From a virus: a DNA stretch of 28,422 nt. The DNA lies in IMG/VR virus record IMGVR_UViG_3300044858_000190, positions 1 to 28,422 of that record, one strand, 5' to 3'. Positions 22,701 to 28,288 of this stretch are shown piece by piece (position 1 is the first letter of the stretch; each line of letters starts with the position of its first letter). Position numbers and translations under genes: made by a program. Below the pieces are notes generated by a model, which did no database searches, had not been told where the DNA came from, and saw only the letters and a list, made by a program, of their open reading frames with translations.

Positions 22701-23452
22701 AGCAGGCTAACCTGCTTCAACGGTCTATAGAGTTCGGACCAATATCGGCCCTGACAGACCTGAACGTCAGCGGTTCGACCGCGCTGGACGGGATGTGGTT
22801 CCAAGACGACACACCTGCGGAGAGCAACGAGGAAGCGGCAAAGAACGCCATGCTGTCCCTGTTCGGCCCGTTGGGCAGCCTCATTATCCAAGGCGGGCAG
22901 GCTGCAGATGCGTTCGGGCGGGGGGACGGTATTCGTGCACTCGAAAAGCTACTCCCGGCTTTCTTCCGGGGCTCGGCCACCGCTGTGCGGTTGGGTAGCG
23001 AGGGTCTGACGACGCGCGATGGCGCGGAGCTAGTGGCGGCGGAGGAGTACACCTTCGGTAAACTGGCGGCGCAAACTGCAGGCTTCGCTAGCACTGAAGC
23101 GGGGGAAATCCAGAAGCGGAACCTTCTGGCGAAGCGCATGGTCATGGGTATCGAGAAGGACAGAACGAAGCTCCTAGATACACTGGACAAGGCGTACCGC
23201 CGCTACGCCGCCAACCCTTCCGACGAGAATGACGCGCGCATTGATAGCGTCCTCGATGACATCGACGAGTTTAACTACAAGAACAACGTCTACCCGATCA
23301 CGGGGGACACCATCTCGCGATCCCTGACGGGCCAAGAACGTCGGCGCGGGGAAGCGATCCAAGGGCTTACAGTCGGCAAGCCTTTCAGAGGGGGTCTCGA
23401 AGGTCTGTTCGAGAACGAAATGCTCGAAGAGGAAATGCTCGAAGAGGAATAA
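16769..23452 (+). CDS. Giant polyvalent internal virion protein with HExxH peptidase-like domain, 2227 aa
   Basis: ATG 16769 has a weak AGGG site and lies 8 bases after the previous stop. Residues 1-33 (MPIRVSGPDGQIYEFPDGTP) match the short N-terminal domain shared by many phage ejection proteins. Residues about 119-182 and 240-300 contain Gly/Ala hydrophobic stretches (LGGLAGAAVGTAVAPGPGTL; AATAGIMGGVMGGVGG) that could cross a membrane. A disordered Pro/Ala linker region follows. Residues 898-920 look like a Tat signal (TRRGLLAGIASGAVAAATSA). A zinc-peptidase-like domain follows, with H1017-E-A-M-H1021 and a possible third ligand E1091 in SPDEMFVRVF. The rest is mostly helical, with blocks such as KIVFFWFLTSPKSAIIQFTQ, AFQFMTYPIQMTSYVVRNAY and an acidic stretch near 1928-1943, typical of large polyvalent (LPD-type) phage proteins. 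It is larger than T7 gp16 (1318 aa). I see no lysozyme or RNA polymerase motif. Confidence 0.78.
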   Translation: MPIRVSGPDGQIYEFPDGTPDTVMAGALARQYPSPTKKPEGRRSPFKAGWEGAKTQLTVGLPYALERVTNTLTPQEEADYSRRMQESARKQEELLPGGPASVQDLFGGKTGFGTFLTENFGVSAPQMGATMLGGLAGAAVGTAVAPGPGTLAGGVAGAAPGALIGGALAGVPMFVGSNTERATEGGQEALTQGEAVRSIAVAPLQALADSAANLLMPGVGRVLGRAASTASKGIVGATVRGVGKGALAEAITEPAQQLGERFAAGLPLGDREAFGEYGTAAATAGIMGGVMGGVGGPLEYTFREKPAESTAGAGSTPTPGEFTPDEAQVFNAAYAGYTQGGMSQQAATNAASADVATFRETTDAGADAGGLGGGVPSPDGEPVRGQPAGQTADAGRGDVGAAGGVDGTPAQRAESVESALKKPLPVHRREVVEAFKSTALDYEEDYGLKFAPADIKEAATIRANDPTVAPEDAVRTVIERRIEAKALELPETIKGPDNVTDVPVTPELVRPASQVIAQQLVTDLPQLQETYNITDMSPEETSALVAKAVVTQLKNTSLTPSEALEQTVVRAQTKKKKAAPAAEITPPAPAPIAEIAAPEVPPLAVPMPTPEVSAQAAPPPLPVPSAVQYAEDPKAYAERTYANPKSRAAFITGVNATLKPETALAGDDLAALGAYTSAYEQGKSFALEAQGEGLEIQAKRGRGRPTKEAQAEILAERQLAEPDDTVSEEFTGELSPVQKEQQQVTALLNGLKNTGKISPQEFTQLRDLSAQGMRRGQLVPVINRVLKKSSGNPLREDYGAQSFPLHLDSPGPRVETGDVTAVSPAEQVVLDRLTDEDKTALAKVYGHRVFDDESQFNLLQDYQALEAGVSRLVDPEVKKVLRERGPETFATPKQYEVTRRGLLAGIASGAVAAATSAEAITLPRTSVDSMAGVKAALKTGDLGQVVRALQAQLTDPNMKEVARLMLLGGFGDVRVDVVDYGDTELDVLGETDSTTGNVTLFKTTNGPSGDTVETILHEAMHSWLVRRIRSISMYNANNARLAGFDKTQNIDPFVKEFKDLWRSFSTAMKTEYPALVENEVWASEAYRSPDEMFVRVFTDPDLQAFLKTIDINGDTLKSPATKSFWGKIVDAFSKLFGITRAPVKSAFETIMNAGYGVLKAGALDTPTGEFTEKVTKFGNENERVQYAKTKRQSKIENTQAGLELSHRAMDIVRNTSDMIPMARNPKRAISVIQSLGDALKPAALRRLLPTMSSNDIIRWVANRLPGLSRVRDAVDDMGRFRTQLITDLAEKVPEWAAYNKKVKGTKEEYALADTMHFATLHGVDPSVGTLRGALTNDETLTNLGNAIDPKANSQRKTRTAEIAEAFKYYNSLSPEGQAIFRMAKKAYQDTFELHMKLLLEKIESSGLDADKKKRTVSYITQQFQDAKKLGLYFPLMRYGQHWARFGTREKTEFYMFESALERNEFVKDRVQTLNAAGDTRSAEKMIEEGYLDRGDTLDKVRAEFTGGEQASDVLKTIYSALDAGVADSTDLKDLVYQMYLRTLPDADIRKKFMHRKGTKGYGSDVLRNFISSQYSEANRLARLKYGEQIRLRVGEAYASLQGNPDKINLAPFVDEISRRAFTEVMPVQPQEGGIDWDKAATIGNKIVFFWFLTSPKSAIIQFTQLPMVGLPVLTAKYGAGKTLATAARYMNLLNKLGIPTQARNGVTLKFEGLNVSDSAYIRNMKNTARKDALLFADKFARERELYLSTYAADMSERSSAPSEAYESLPSRVTRNTLDTISGLFHHMERINRQIMYMSAFELAYDARMKETGATSQSAAELAAQDAFDLTEEAMFDYSAFNKPSVFKSPGGKIAFQFMTYPIQMTSYVVRNAYNMFKATEPGERKAAAIKFFGTMGMSAMFSGATGILGYHFMMGLLEGLRDMLRPDKDDEDADEYYDDAEDNPLGKRSLDLWFRSWFLPHYFGAGSGIAEALNLTPEQANLLQRSIEFGPISALTDLNVSGSTALDGMWFQDDTPAESNEEAAKNAMLSLFGPLGSLIIQGGQAADAFGRGDGIRALEKLLPAFFRGSATAVRLGSEGLTTRDGAELVAAEEYTFGKLAAQTAGFASTEAGEIQKRNLLAKRMVMGIEKDRTKLLDTLDKAYRRYAANPSDENDARIDSVLDDIDEFNYKNNVYPITGDTISRSLTGQERRRGEAIQGLTVGKPFRGGLEGLFENEMLEEEMLEEE
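23417..23446 (+). repeat. 15-base tandem repeat at the end of the giant gene
   Basis: 23417-23431 and 23432-23446 are identical 15-base units (GAAATGCTCGAAGAG) giving a C-terminal tail with two MLEEE elements. The acidic tail is then cut by TAA at 23450. Copy-number change here would alter the tail without affecting the frame. Confidence 0.9.
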
Positions 23453-23484
23453 AAAAGACCCCCGTGTCGGCAGGACACGGGGGC
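23450..23484 (-). terminator. Intrinsic terminator of the - strand replication operon
   Basis: CCCCCGTGTC (23459-23468) pairs perfectly with GACACGGGGG (23474-23483) around a 5-base loop. Read on the - strand, the stem is followed by TC and then six Ts (complement of 23451-23456) and ATT, the classic Rho-independent layout. It lies 63 bases beyond the stop of the last - strand gene. In the + direction the same stem directly follows the giant gene's TAA but has no T-tract, so it may block convergent transcription or stabilise the late mRNA 3' end rather than terminate efficiently. Confidence 0.9.
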
Positions 23485-23495
23485 CAGTCAGGGAG

Positions 23496-23513
23496 GCGCG
23501 AGAGACATCGCGC
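23496..23513. other. Second stem-loop in the convergent gap
   Basis: GCGCGA (23496-23501) pairs with TCGCGC (23508-23513) around a 6-base loop. It lies 12 bases from the terminator stem and between the two convergent transcription units. It has no U-tract in either direction; it may assist termination or be incidental. The whole gap 23453-23547 holds nothing else that I can recognise. Confidence 0.4.
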
Positions 23514-23547
23514 AGGAGGGGAGCAACCACCCTCGAAGCGGACTCTA

Positions 23548-23742
23548 TCAAGTTCTCCAGATACGTAAACCCTGCACGCTGTCCTCGACTACTATTTTGA
23601 TGAAGACGTATATTTTACGCCGCGTGAGTAAATCCCTAATCTTCGCGCGGGCGGCTACGCAGTTTACACACGGGATAAAGATAGATTGCCCCGGCTTAAA
23701 CTCCGTCCAGTTTACCCGATACTCAACCTGCTCCACCCGCAT
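23548..23742 (-). CDS. Small conserved phage hypothetical protein, 64 aa
   Basis: The frame is open from 23832, but the start that fits is ATG at 23742-23740, preceded by TGAGGA with a 5-base spacing; this start overlaps the end of the primase-helicase gene by 20 bases. The product begins MRVEQVEYRVNWTEFKPGQS and continues with IFIPCVNCVAARAKIRD, then a KIVVEDSVQGLRIWRT end. The pattern E-EY-VNW--FK-G-S-F-PC and a C-terminal EGV-GLR-WR is one I have seen in small phage proteins downstream of replication genes. Alternating beta/alpha pattern; two cysteines (CVNC). The function is unknown. It is the last gene before the terminator. Confidence 0.75.
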   Translation of the reverse strand: MRVEQVEYRVNWTEFKPGQSIFIPCVNCVAARAKIRDLLTRRKIYVFIKIVVEDSVQGLRIWRT

Positions 23743-26605
23743 CGGCGTCCTCAGTTGCGGCCATGCTGCGCATATCCATAAAACCCTGCGCGGCGGTGTT
23801 AAAGACCAGCACATGGGACGGTGCTGAGGCAAGCTTCATGCCGGACGAAAGCCGCTTGGTCGCGGTGCCGATGAACACCCCCATAGAGGTAAGGGTCTTC
23901 AAGGTGTCCCGGTAATTGATCTGGTACTTGACGCAGTCCGTCTTGAACGCACCCGCTGTGAAGTAGAGCCGCTGCACGTCCGGCTCGAACCGGATCAAGA
24001 GCTCCCCCTTGGGCTCCCGGCTAGGGAGCGTAGCCATGTTGGACTTGGGGTCCTTCTCGGCGTTGACCACCAGAATGTTCTGCAGGTTGCGGTTCATGTA
24101 CTCCGCGAGGACAGACACCGGGTCGCTGAGCGCGGGCGGGAGGGTCACTTGCTCCCGCATAGACAGAAACGCCTTACAGGCAAACGCGTAGATCGCGCGG
24201 ATATCCCAGTCGAGCAGGCCGAGCTCCTTGGCGATCAGACCCCCGGCGATATTGCATGCAACCTCTGCCGCCCAGAACCGTTCACTCTTTGTGACTCGCA
24301 GCTCTTTAGCCAGCCGCTCCTGCATCCCGGTCAGTGTAGCGATGGCGCTTTCTTTGTTGTTAACGAGGAAGTCAACGTAGATGGGACCCGCAACCCCGTA
24401 GTTATCCAGCAGCTGGTGGTCGAACATCTCCCTGCCGAGCTCTGCGTCGATGGCGTCGACGGGGCCGATCTTGTACTCAAAAATACGCATGAGCTCCCCG
24501 GAGGGGTTGGTCTTGATCGAATAGAGCTTCTCTACAAAAGACGCGTTGGAGCTGCACAGGCCGATGGTCTGCCACGTCGTGGTGTTGGTGCGCATCTCGT
24601 TCACAGACTGCTTCATGCGGTCCTTGCCGCGCCCCTGCGTCAGCCCGTAGAGGAAGTCTGAAAACTCCTGCGCCGTGGTGTTGGTGATCTCGTCGAACGT
24701 ACAGGGCAGGTTGTTGTTCATACCCATGCGCTGCACTTTAGCGTTCATGGTGTCGGCCTGTGTCAGGCACAAACCTATGGGGGAGCCGTAGACGCTGTTG
24801 CACATAAGCAACGTGGTCGTCTTGCCAGTACCCGACTCCGGGTGCACTACGTTGATAGCCGCGCCACTAAGGCCAGTGAACTTGAAGAGCGGAGCGCCAA
24901 ACGCAGTAAGCGCGGCGAAGGCGTGGGGTTCGAGCCCCTTGCGCCCGTAGAGGTTAAAGACCTCCTTCCACTTCTCCAGTGTGCCTTTGGCCTGCATCTT
25001 CGCTGCGAGGTTCTCGGTGACTGATGACGGTGGGCTCGAGAAGGTGCCGTCCGTTGTGTACTCTTTGTCGCCCAGAACGAAACCTTTGTCGTCCTCGGTC
25101 CAACCCATTTGTTGCCGCATTTTCTCTACCTTCTGTGTGGTTTGCAGTTCTCTAACGGAGTTCATGACGTAGTCCGTGATCAAGTCGAAGCGCTTCTTGG
25201 TCGTCATCACACCGTAGGAAGCCAGTACTTTCCGGAGTTCGTTACCATCCATGACCTCTGCGTTCGAAAGGGTGAACTCCTTCAAGCCGTCCAGCGGCAT
25301 GTGGATATGTAGGATGACAACGTCACGCTTGACCGGATCGTTCATGCGCTTCAGGACGTAGATCGGGTACTCATAGACGAGTGCAGGTTCTTCTTCGTCC
25401 TTCGATGCCATCCGCCACAGGCTGTAGTCTTTGCCCCACTGGTACGGAAAAGGGGGTTTAGGGTATCTCCCCGGCAGCGGTGCGGAGTCTTCGCTCTCGT
25501 CTTCATCCAGCTCGAACTCTGGGTCGGCTTCGGGTTCCTCGGGTTCTGCCACCACCCGACCTAGCGCCAAGGGGTTAGTGATTTTGCCCCAGTGTGGGCA
25601 GCCTTCGCAGCCGCCGGGGTTGGTGTTCGCAAACACCGCACAAGAGTGCGGCCCCCCGATATGCTGGATTTTCCGCTCGGTGTTGTCGGGGTCGTAGCCG
25701 GGGTAGCCCTCGGACATCTTGTGGATCGCGCTATCGCAATCAGCGCAGAACTTAGCAATAGAAAGCGCATTGAACCAACGAGGCTCTTCCAGCGTAGCGC
25801 GGTTCTCGTAGCAGTCCCGGAGCTGATTGCACCCTGTGCCCGACATGCTGCGCCGCATGATCTTGGCGAAGCTGGTGTCGCTGCTATCCCGTAGCAGTTT
25901 TGCGAGGGGAGTTAGTTCGTTACCGCCTTCTCTCTTTGCCAGCGCCATGCGCGGTGCAACGTAAGGGGTTGTCGGTTCCCCCAGAAGCTCCTTGAACTCT
26001 GCTAGGTCTACGGCCTTGGAGTAGGCGATGACTTCCACGGGTAGTGGCTCGTCGCCCTTGTGGTTGAAGGTGCCGGGCACACGCAATATGCGAGACACTT
26101 CGAAGATCGCCGGGTCGACGTAGAACTCACGCTCTACGCAGAGCTCCCGCAGGCGGGCGGCGACGGGCTCCCACTCTTCACGGGTCACGGCCTCAGTGAG
26201 CGGCCAGTATGCGTGTACCCCGCGCCCAGAGTTAACCAAGGTCGGGCGGGGCAGGTGCAAGTCGGTGCAGAAACCGCGCAGGGCAGCGATAGCGGCGGTC
26301 TGGTCTTCGTAGCCTGCAGGGCGGCCTGTCTTGGGGTTGGGCGCGGCTTTGCTAGGACCGCAGTCGATATCGAGCCACAGCGCCTGCAGGCTGTGAACAT
26401 TTTCCTTGGTGCGGTTCTCGTTGGTCTTGAACTTCGCCACGCCGAAGAAGACGTCGCGGTTAGCGGCTACGTGCTTTTTAACAAGGGCGTCTACAGCTTC
26501 TCGCGTCTCGACGAAGTCCTGACGTACAGCGCCGTTCTTGATGCCGACGACCGCAAACCACCCGCCGGGTGGCTGTACTGTGCTGAGGAGGTCTTTGTCG
26601 GTCAT
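23723..26605 (-). CDS. AEP-type primase fused to DUF927-like helicase, 960 aa
   Basis: The main replication protein in the window. The N-terminal ~200 residues show the archaeo-eukaryotic primase pattern: catalytic hhhDhD in LWLDIDCG (D79, D81), SGRGVH (S126-H131), and SRILRVPGTFNHKG (R175, K183). A Cys-rich segment with C322, C333 and C336 (PGGCEGCPHWG) probably binds zinc. An acidic linker follows (FELDEDESEDSA). From about residue 470 a DUF927-like helicase domain appears, with Walker A at about 588-597 (HPESGTGKTTTLL) and Walker B CTFDEITN (D638-E639). It would make primers and unwind the fork. The start at 26605 lacks a Shine-Dalgarno sequence but has a complex palindrome five bases upstream. 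The C-terminal tail (ATEDADAGGAG) is acidic and flexible. Confidence 0.88.
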   Translation of the reverse strand: MTDKDLLSTVQPPGGWFAVVGIKNGAVRQDFVETREAVDALVKKHVAANRDVFFGVAKFKTNENRTKENVHSLQALWLDIDCGPSKAAPNPKTGRPAGYEDQTAAIAALRGFCTDLHLPRPTLVNSGRGVHAYWPLTEAVTREEWEPVAARLRELCVEREFYVDPAIFEVSRILRVPGTFNHKGDEPLPVEVIAYSKAVDLAEFKELLGEPTTPYVAPRMALAKREGGNELTPLAKLLRDSSDTSFAKIMRRSMSGTGCNQLRDCYENRATLEEPRWFNALSIAKFCADCDSAIHKMSEGYPGYDPDNTERKIQHIGGPHSCAVFANTNPGGCEGCPHWGKITNPLALGRVVAEPEEPEADPEFELDEDESEDSAPLPGRYPKPPFPYQWGKDYSLWRMASKDEEEPALVYEYPIYVLKRMNDPVKRDVVILHIHMPLDGLKEFTLSNAEVMDGNELRKVLASYGVMTTKKRFDLITDYVMNSVRELQTTQKVEKMRQQMGWTEDDKGFVLGDKEYTTDGTFSSPPSSVTENLAAKMQAKGTLEKWKEVFNLYGRKGLEPHAFAALTAFGAPLFKFTGLSGAAINVVHPESGTGKTTTLLMCNSVYGSPIGLCLTQADTMNAKVQRMGMNNNLPCTFDEITNTTAQEFSDFLYGLTQGRGKDRMKQSVNEMRTNTTTWQTIGLCSSNASFVEKLYSIKTNPSGELMRIFEYKIGPVDAIDAELGREMFDHQLLDNYGVAGPIYVDFLVNNKESAIATLTGMQERLAKELRVTKSERFWAAEVACNIAGGLIAKELGLLDWDIRAIYAFACKAFLSMREQVTLPPALSDPVSVLAEYMNRNLQNILVVNAEKDPKSNMATLPSREPKGELLIRFEPDVQRLYFTAGAFKTDCVKYQINYRDTLKTLTSMGVFIGTATKRLSSGMKLASAPSHVLVFNTAAQGFMDMRSMAATEDADAGGAG

Positions 26606-26610
26606 GGCTG

Positions 26611-26634
26611 CCCGCGTACGCGGGAGACCCCGCG
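26611..26634 (-). promoter_or_regulatory. Three-part alternative hairpin before the primase-helicase start
   Basis: On the mRNA (- strand) the order is CGCGGG (26634-26629), GUCU, CCCGCG (26624-26619), UA, CGCGGG (26616-26611), then CAGCC and the AUG at 26605. The middle arm can pair with either outer arm, so two hairpins exclude each other. The DNA contains a 14-base perfect palindrome (26611-26624). No AGGAGG-like site is present. The arrangement suggests translational control or a DNA-binding site, but no ligand or protein is known. Confidence 0.5.
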
Positions 26635-26659
26635 CATTTACACTGAATGGAGTGAAAAG

Positions 26660-26677
26660 CTTGCGCCTTAGCGCAAG
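26660..26677 (-). terminator. Weak intrinsic terminator or attenuator after the HTH gene
   Basis: On the - strand, CTTGCGC (26677-26671) and GCGCAAG (26666-26660) form a perfect 7-bp stem with a TAAG loop, followed by CTTTTCACT. The loop contains the TAA stop of the HTH gene. The T-tract is short (four), so this may be a partial terminator that lowers primase-helicase expression relative to the upstream genes. Confidence 0.5.
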
Positions 26678-26916
26678 GAGGCGAGGTAAGCCTCAACGTC
26701 AGGGAGGAACCGCTTCTGCGGAGAAGTGACCCCGCAGAACCAGTTGTATAACGTCTGCCTACTCACCCCAATCCGGCGTGCAACGTCGGTTACCGGCACA
26801 TCATGTGCGATGCACAGTTGGCCTAGTTGCACGCCGAGGCTCTCAGGGTCTGCAGCCGCGTTACAGGTATAGAGGCGCAGGCTATACCCCCGAAAGCCAG
26901 TTGGGCTAGTCATCAT
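26668..26916 (-). CDS. Small helix-turn-helix DNA-binding protein, 82 aa
   Basis: Starts with tandem ATGs at 26916 and 26913, overlapping the end of the SSB-like gene by 11 bases; a GUGGGG stretch just upstream is a weak site. Residues 1-30 open MMTSPTGFRGYSLRLYTCNA, a start shared with small HTH proteins beside phage primases. Residues 41-62 are the HTH: PVTDVARRIGVSRQTLYNWF, with the VA--IGVSR-T-Y-W order of a transposase/XRE-type recognition helix. A following PQKRF and a helix end the protein. It may regulate the early operon or help load the replication machinery. It lacks a ligand-binding or dimerisation domain, so operator choice cannot be predicted. Confidence 0.78.
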   Translation of the reverse strand: MMTSPTGFRGYSLRLYTCNAAADPESLGVQLGQLCIAHDVPVTDVARRIGVSRQTLYNWFCGVTSPQKRFLPDVEAYLASLR

Positions 26917-27817
26917 CGCCCCACGCAGAGATCACCGACTGCAGCTTCGACTTGGTCGGAACTTCGTCCGTGTCTTCAGCCGCACGCTTGCGCTTGATCG
27001 GCGGGGCCACTTCCTCTTCTTCGTCCGGCTCGTCCGTGAACACCGGCTTCGCCTTGGCCTTGGGGGCTTCGGCTTCCACCTTGGGCTTGCGGCCCGCGAC
27101 ATCCACTTCGAACGCGGTAATCACCGTGTAGCTGGTGGCTTCCGGGCGCTGACGCGCCTCCGCGACAAGGTCAATCTCCTCGTCGGTCAGTTCCCGCGCA
27201 GGAGAGAACTGCAGCTCCAGCGTTTCAGCTTCGTCGTTGTAGGCAACCTTGGTCACGACGGCGTCGAGCGAGAAGCCGTTGGCGGCGAGATACTTGTAGT
27301 AGCTCTCGAAGGGATGGACGTTGCCCACACCCTTGCCGAACAGAGACTTGGCCGGGATGTTGAACTGATAGAGATCGCCAGCCGGATCACCGGGCACGAC
27401 GATAGCCAGACGCCGTTGGTAGCGGCAAGCGCGACCCTTACCCTTAGCGCCCGACCCAACCACGTTCTGCGGGCAGGTAGCGCAAGAGGTAGACTGCTTA
27501 CCCTTCGCACCTTCTTCCGGCACGTCACCGGCATTAGACCAGCAGTCTGGAGCGGCAGGTGCCGCGTCCGGGTCATATTCCTTGGCGTAGAACACGCGCG
27601 AGACTTTCTCCAGCGTGTTGACCACGATGATCTCCATCTCGCCCTTGAGGGGCTTACCAACGACTTCGCCGTTGATGATGCGCTTGAACGTACCGTTGGT
27701 GTTCAGCTGGATACGCCGGTTGGTGGTAGCCGACACCAGAGACTTGGCGAGCGGGCTGAGCTCGCGCTTGCGGTTCGAAGGGACAGAACCGTTGTTGAAG
27801 ATCGTAACTGCACCCAT
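26906..27817 (-). CDS. ssDNA-binding-protein-like replication protein, 303 aa
   Basis: ATG 27817 is preceded by AAGAGG at a spacing of about 10, overlapping the previous stop. Residues 22-75 form a beta-rich segment (RRIQLNTNGTFKRIINGEVV, then MEIIVVNTLEKVSRVFYAKE). A four-Cys cluster follows (C92, C112, C115, C131; CATCPQN between), then RYQRRLAIVVPG, YQFNIPAKSLFGKG and a TKVAYN...LELQFSPARELT end of the fold. The C-terminal ~65 residues are charged and disordered and end SAWGDDD, an acidic tip like those used by SSB proteins to recruit partners. The family occurs in many phages beside primase genes and is often labelled SSB-like; direct proof of DNA binding is not available from sequence. 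It is transcribed before the HTH and primase genes. Confidence 0.7.
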   Translation of the reverse strand: MGAVTIFNNGSVPSNRKRELSPLAKSLVSATTNRRIQLNTNGTFKRIINGEVVGKPLKGEMEIIVVNTLEKVSRVFYAKEYDPDAAPAAPDCWSNAGDVPEEGAKGKQSTSCATCPQNVVGSGAKGKGRACRYQRRLAIVVPGDPAGDLYQFNIPAKSLFGKGVGNVHPFESYYKYLAANGFSLDAVVTKVAYNDEAETLELQFSPARELTDEEIDLVAEARQRPEATSYTVITAFEVDVAGRKPKVEAEAPKAKAKPVFTDEPDEEEEVAPPIKRKRAAEDTDEVPTKSKLQSVISAWGDDD

Positions 27818-27831
27818 TGTGCTAGTACCTC

Positions 27832-28236
27832 TTATCGGGCCGAAGGACGGCGGACGGAAATGATAAACTTACGGTCGGCCTGCAAGCCGGGCGGGGTAAG
27901 ATCGGGCATGTCCCCTAAGAACTGTTGCATCAGGTTGTTGTTGATGCGCTTTTCGAGGAGCCACGGAACCTTGTTCTCGTTGATGAACTGATACATGGCC
28001 TCCCAATCGCTAGTCCAGTACCTAGAAAGCACGCGGCGGGACGCCGTCCCCGCTGGGGTACGCATACTGTCGATGTTCTGCTCGGCACACACTTCGAGCA
28101 AGGCTGCGGCGAGCTCTTCAAGTTGAGCCCTGAGGACCGCGATCTCCTCTTTGTGCTTCTCTTCTTTCTCGCTGATGGTATCCCGCAGGGTCACGTACTC
28201 CGCAACGATGCGTTCAACGGGTGTTTCTGTGGTCAT
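27832..28236 (-). CDS. Conserved phage hypothetical protein with N-terminal coiled coil, 134 aa
   Basis: The frame is open to 28287, but ATG 28236 has an excellent GGAGGAAGGAG site 7 bases upstream and is the chosen start. Residues 1-60 form a charged coiled coil (RDTISEKEEKHKEEIAVLRA). The rest has TPAGTASRRVLSRYWTSDWE, FINENKVPWLLEKRINNNLM and a C-terminal LTPPGLQADRKFIISVRRP. This helix, then TP-GTA, then W---YQFI-EN, LLEKR, PPGL, -I-VRR order is common in phage early regions, beside SSB- or helicase-like genes. I cannot assign a function. Its stop is 14 bases before the SSB-like start. Confidence 0.75.
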   Translation of the reverse strand: MTTETPVERIVAEYVTLRDTISEKEEKHKEEIAVLRAQLEELAAALLEVCAEQNIDSMRTPAGTASRRVLSRYWTSDWEAMYQFINENKVPWLLEKRINNNLMQQFLGDMPDLTPPGLQADRKFIISVRRPSAR

Positions 28237-28273
28237 AGGGTTGCTCCTTCCTCCGTCAGTAGTCTGCCTGTTT

Positions 28274-28288
28274 CTTGACAAAGTCAAG
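28274..28288. promoter_or_regulatory. Perfect 6-bp inverted repeat overlapping the helicase stop
   Basis: CTTGAC (28274-28279) and GTCAAG (28283-28288) flank AAA. On the - strand the right half gives TTGACT, which resembles a -35 element, but no good -10 hexamer was seen 16-18 bases downstream. It overlaps the TGA of the helicase fragment and lies about 40 bases before the next start. Operator, hairpin or chance are all possible. Confidence 0.35.

Noticed and set aside
16769-23452. Possibility that the giant protein is an N4-type virion RNA polymerase
   Set aside because: I could not find polymerase-like motifs; the visible features are an HExxH domain, membrane-like segments and LPD-type helical blocks.
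26060-26671. + strand open frame opposite the primase start (203 codons)
   Set aside because: The - strand primase motifs (LDID, SGRGVH) lie in exactly this stretch; the + frame is a GC-rich shadow.
27314-27991. + strand open frame opposite the SSB-like gene (225 codons)
   Set aside because: Crosses the intergenic boundary of two good - strand genes, and lacks family resemblance.
28237-28287. Seventeen-codon N-terminal extension of the coiled-coil protein
   Set aside because: The internal ATG at 28236 has a strong GGAGGAAGGAG site; the extension runs through that site and the palindrome.
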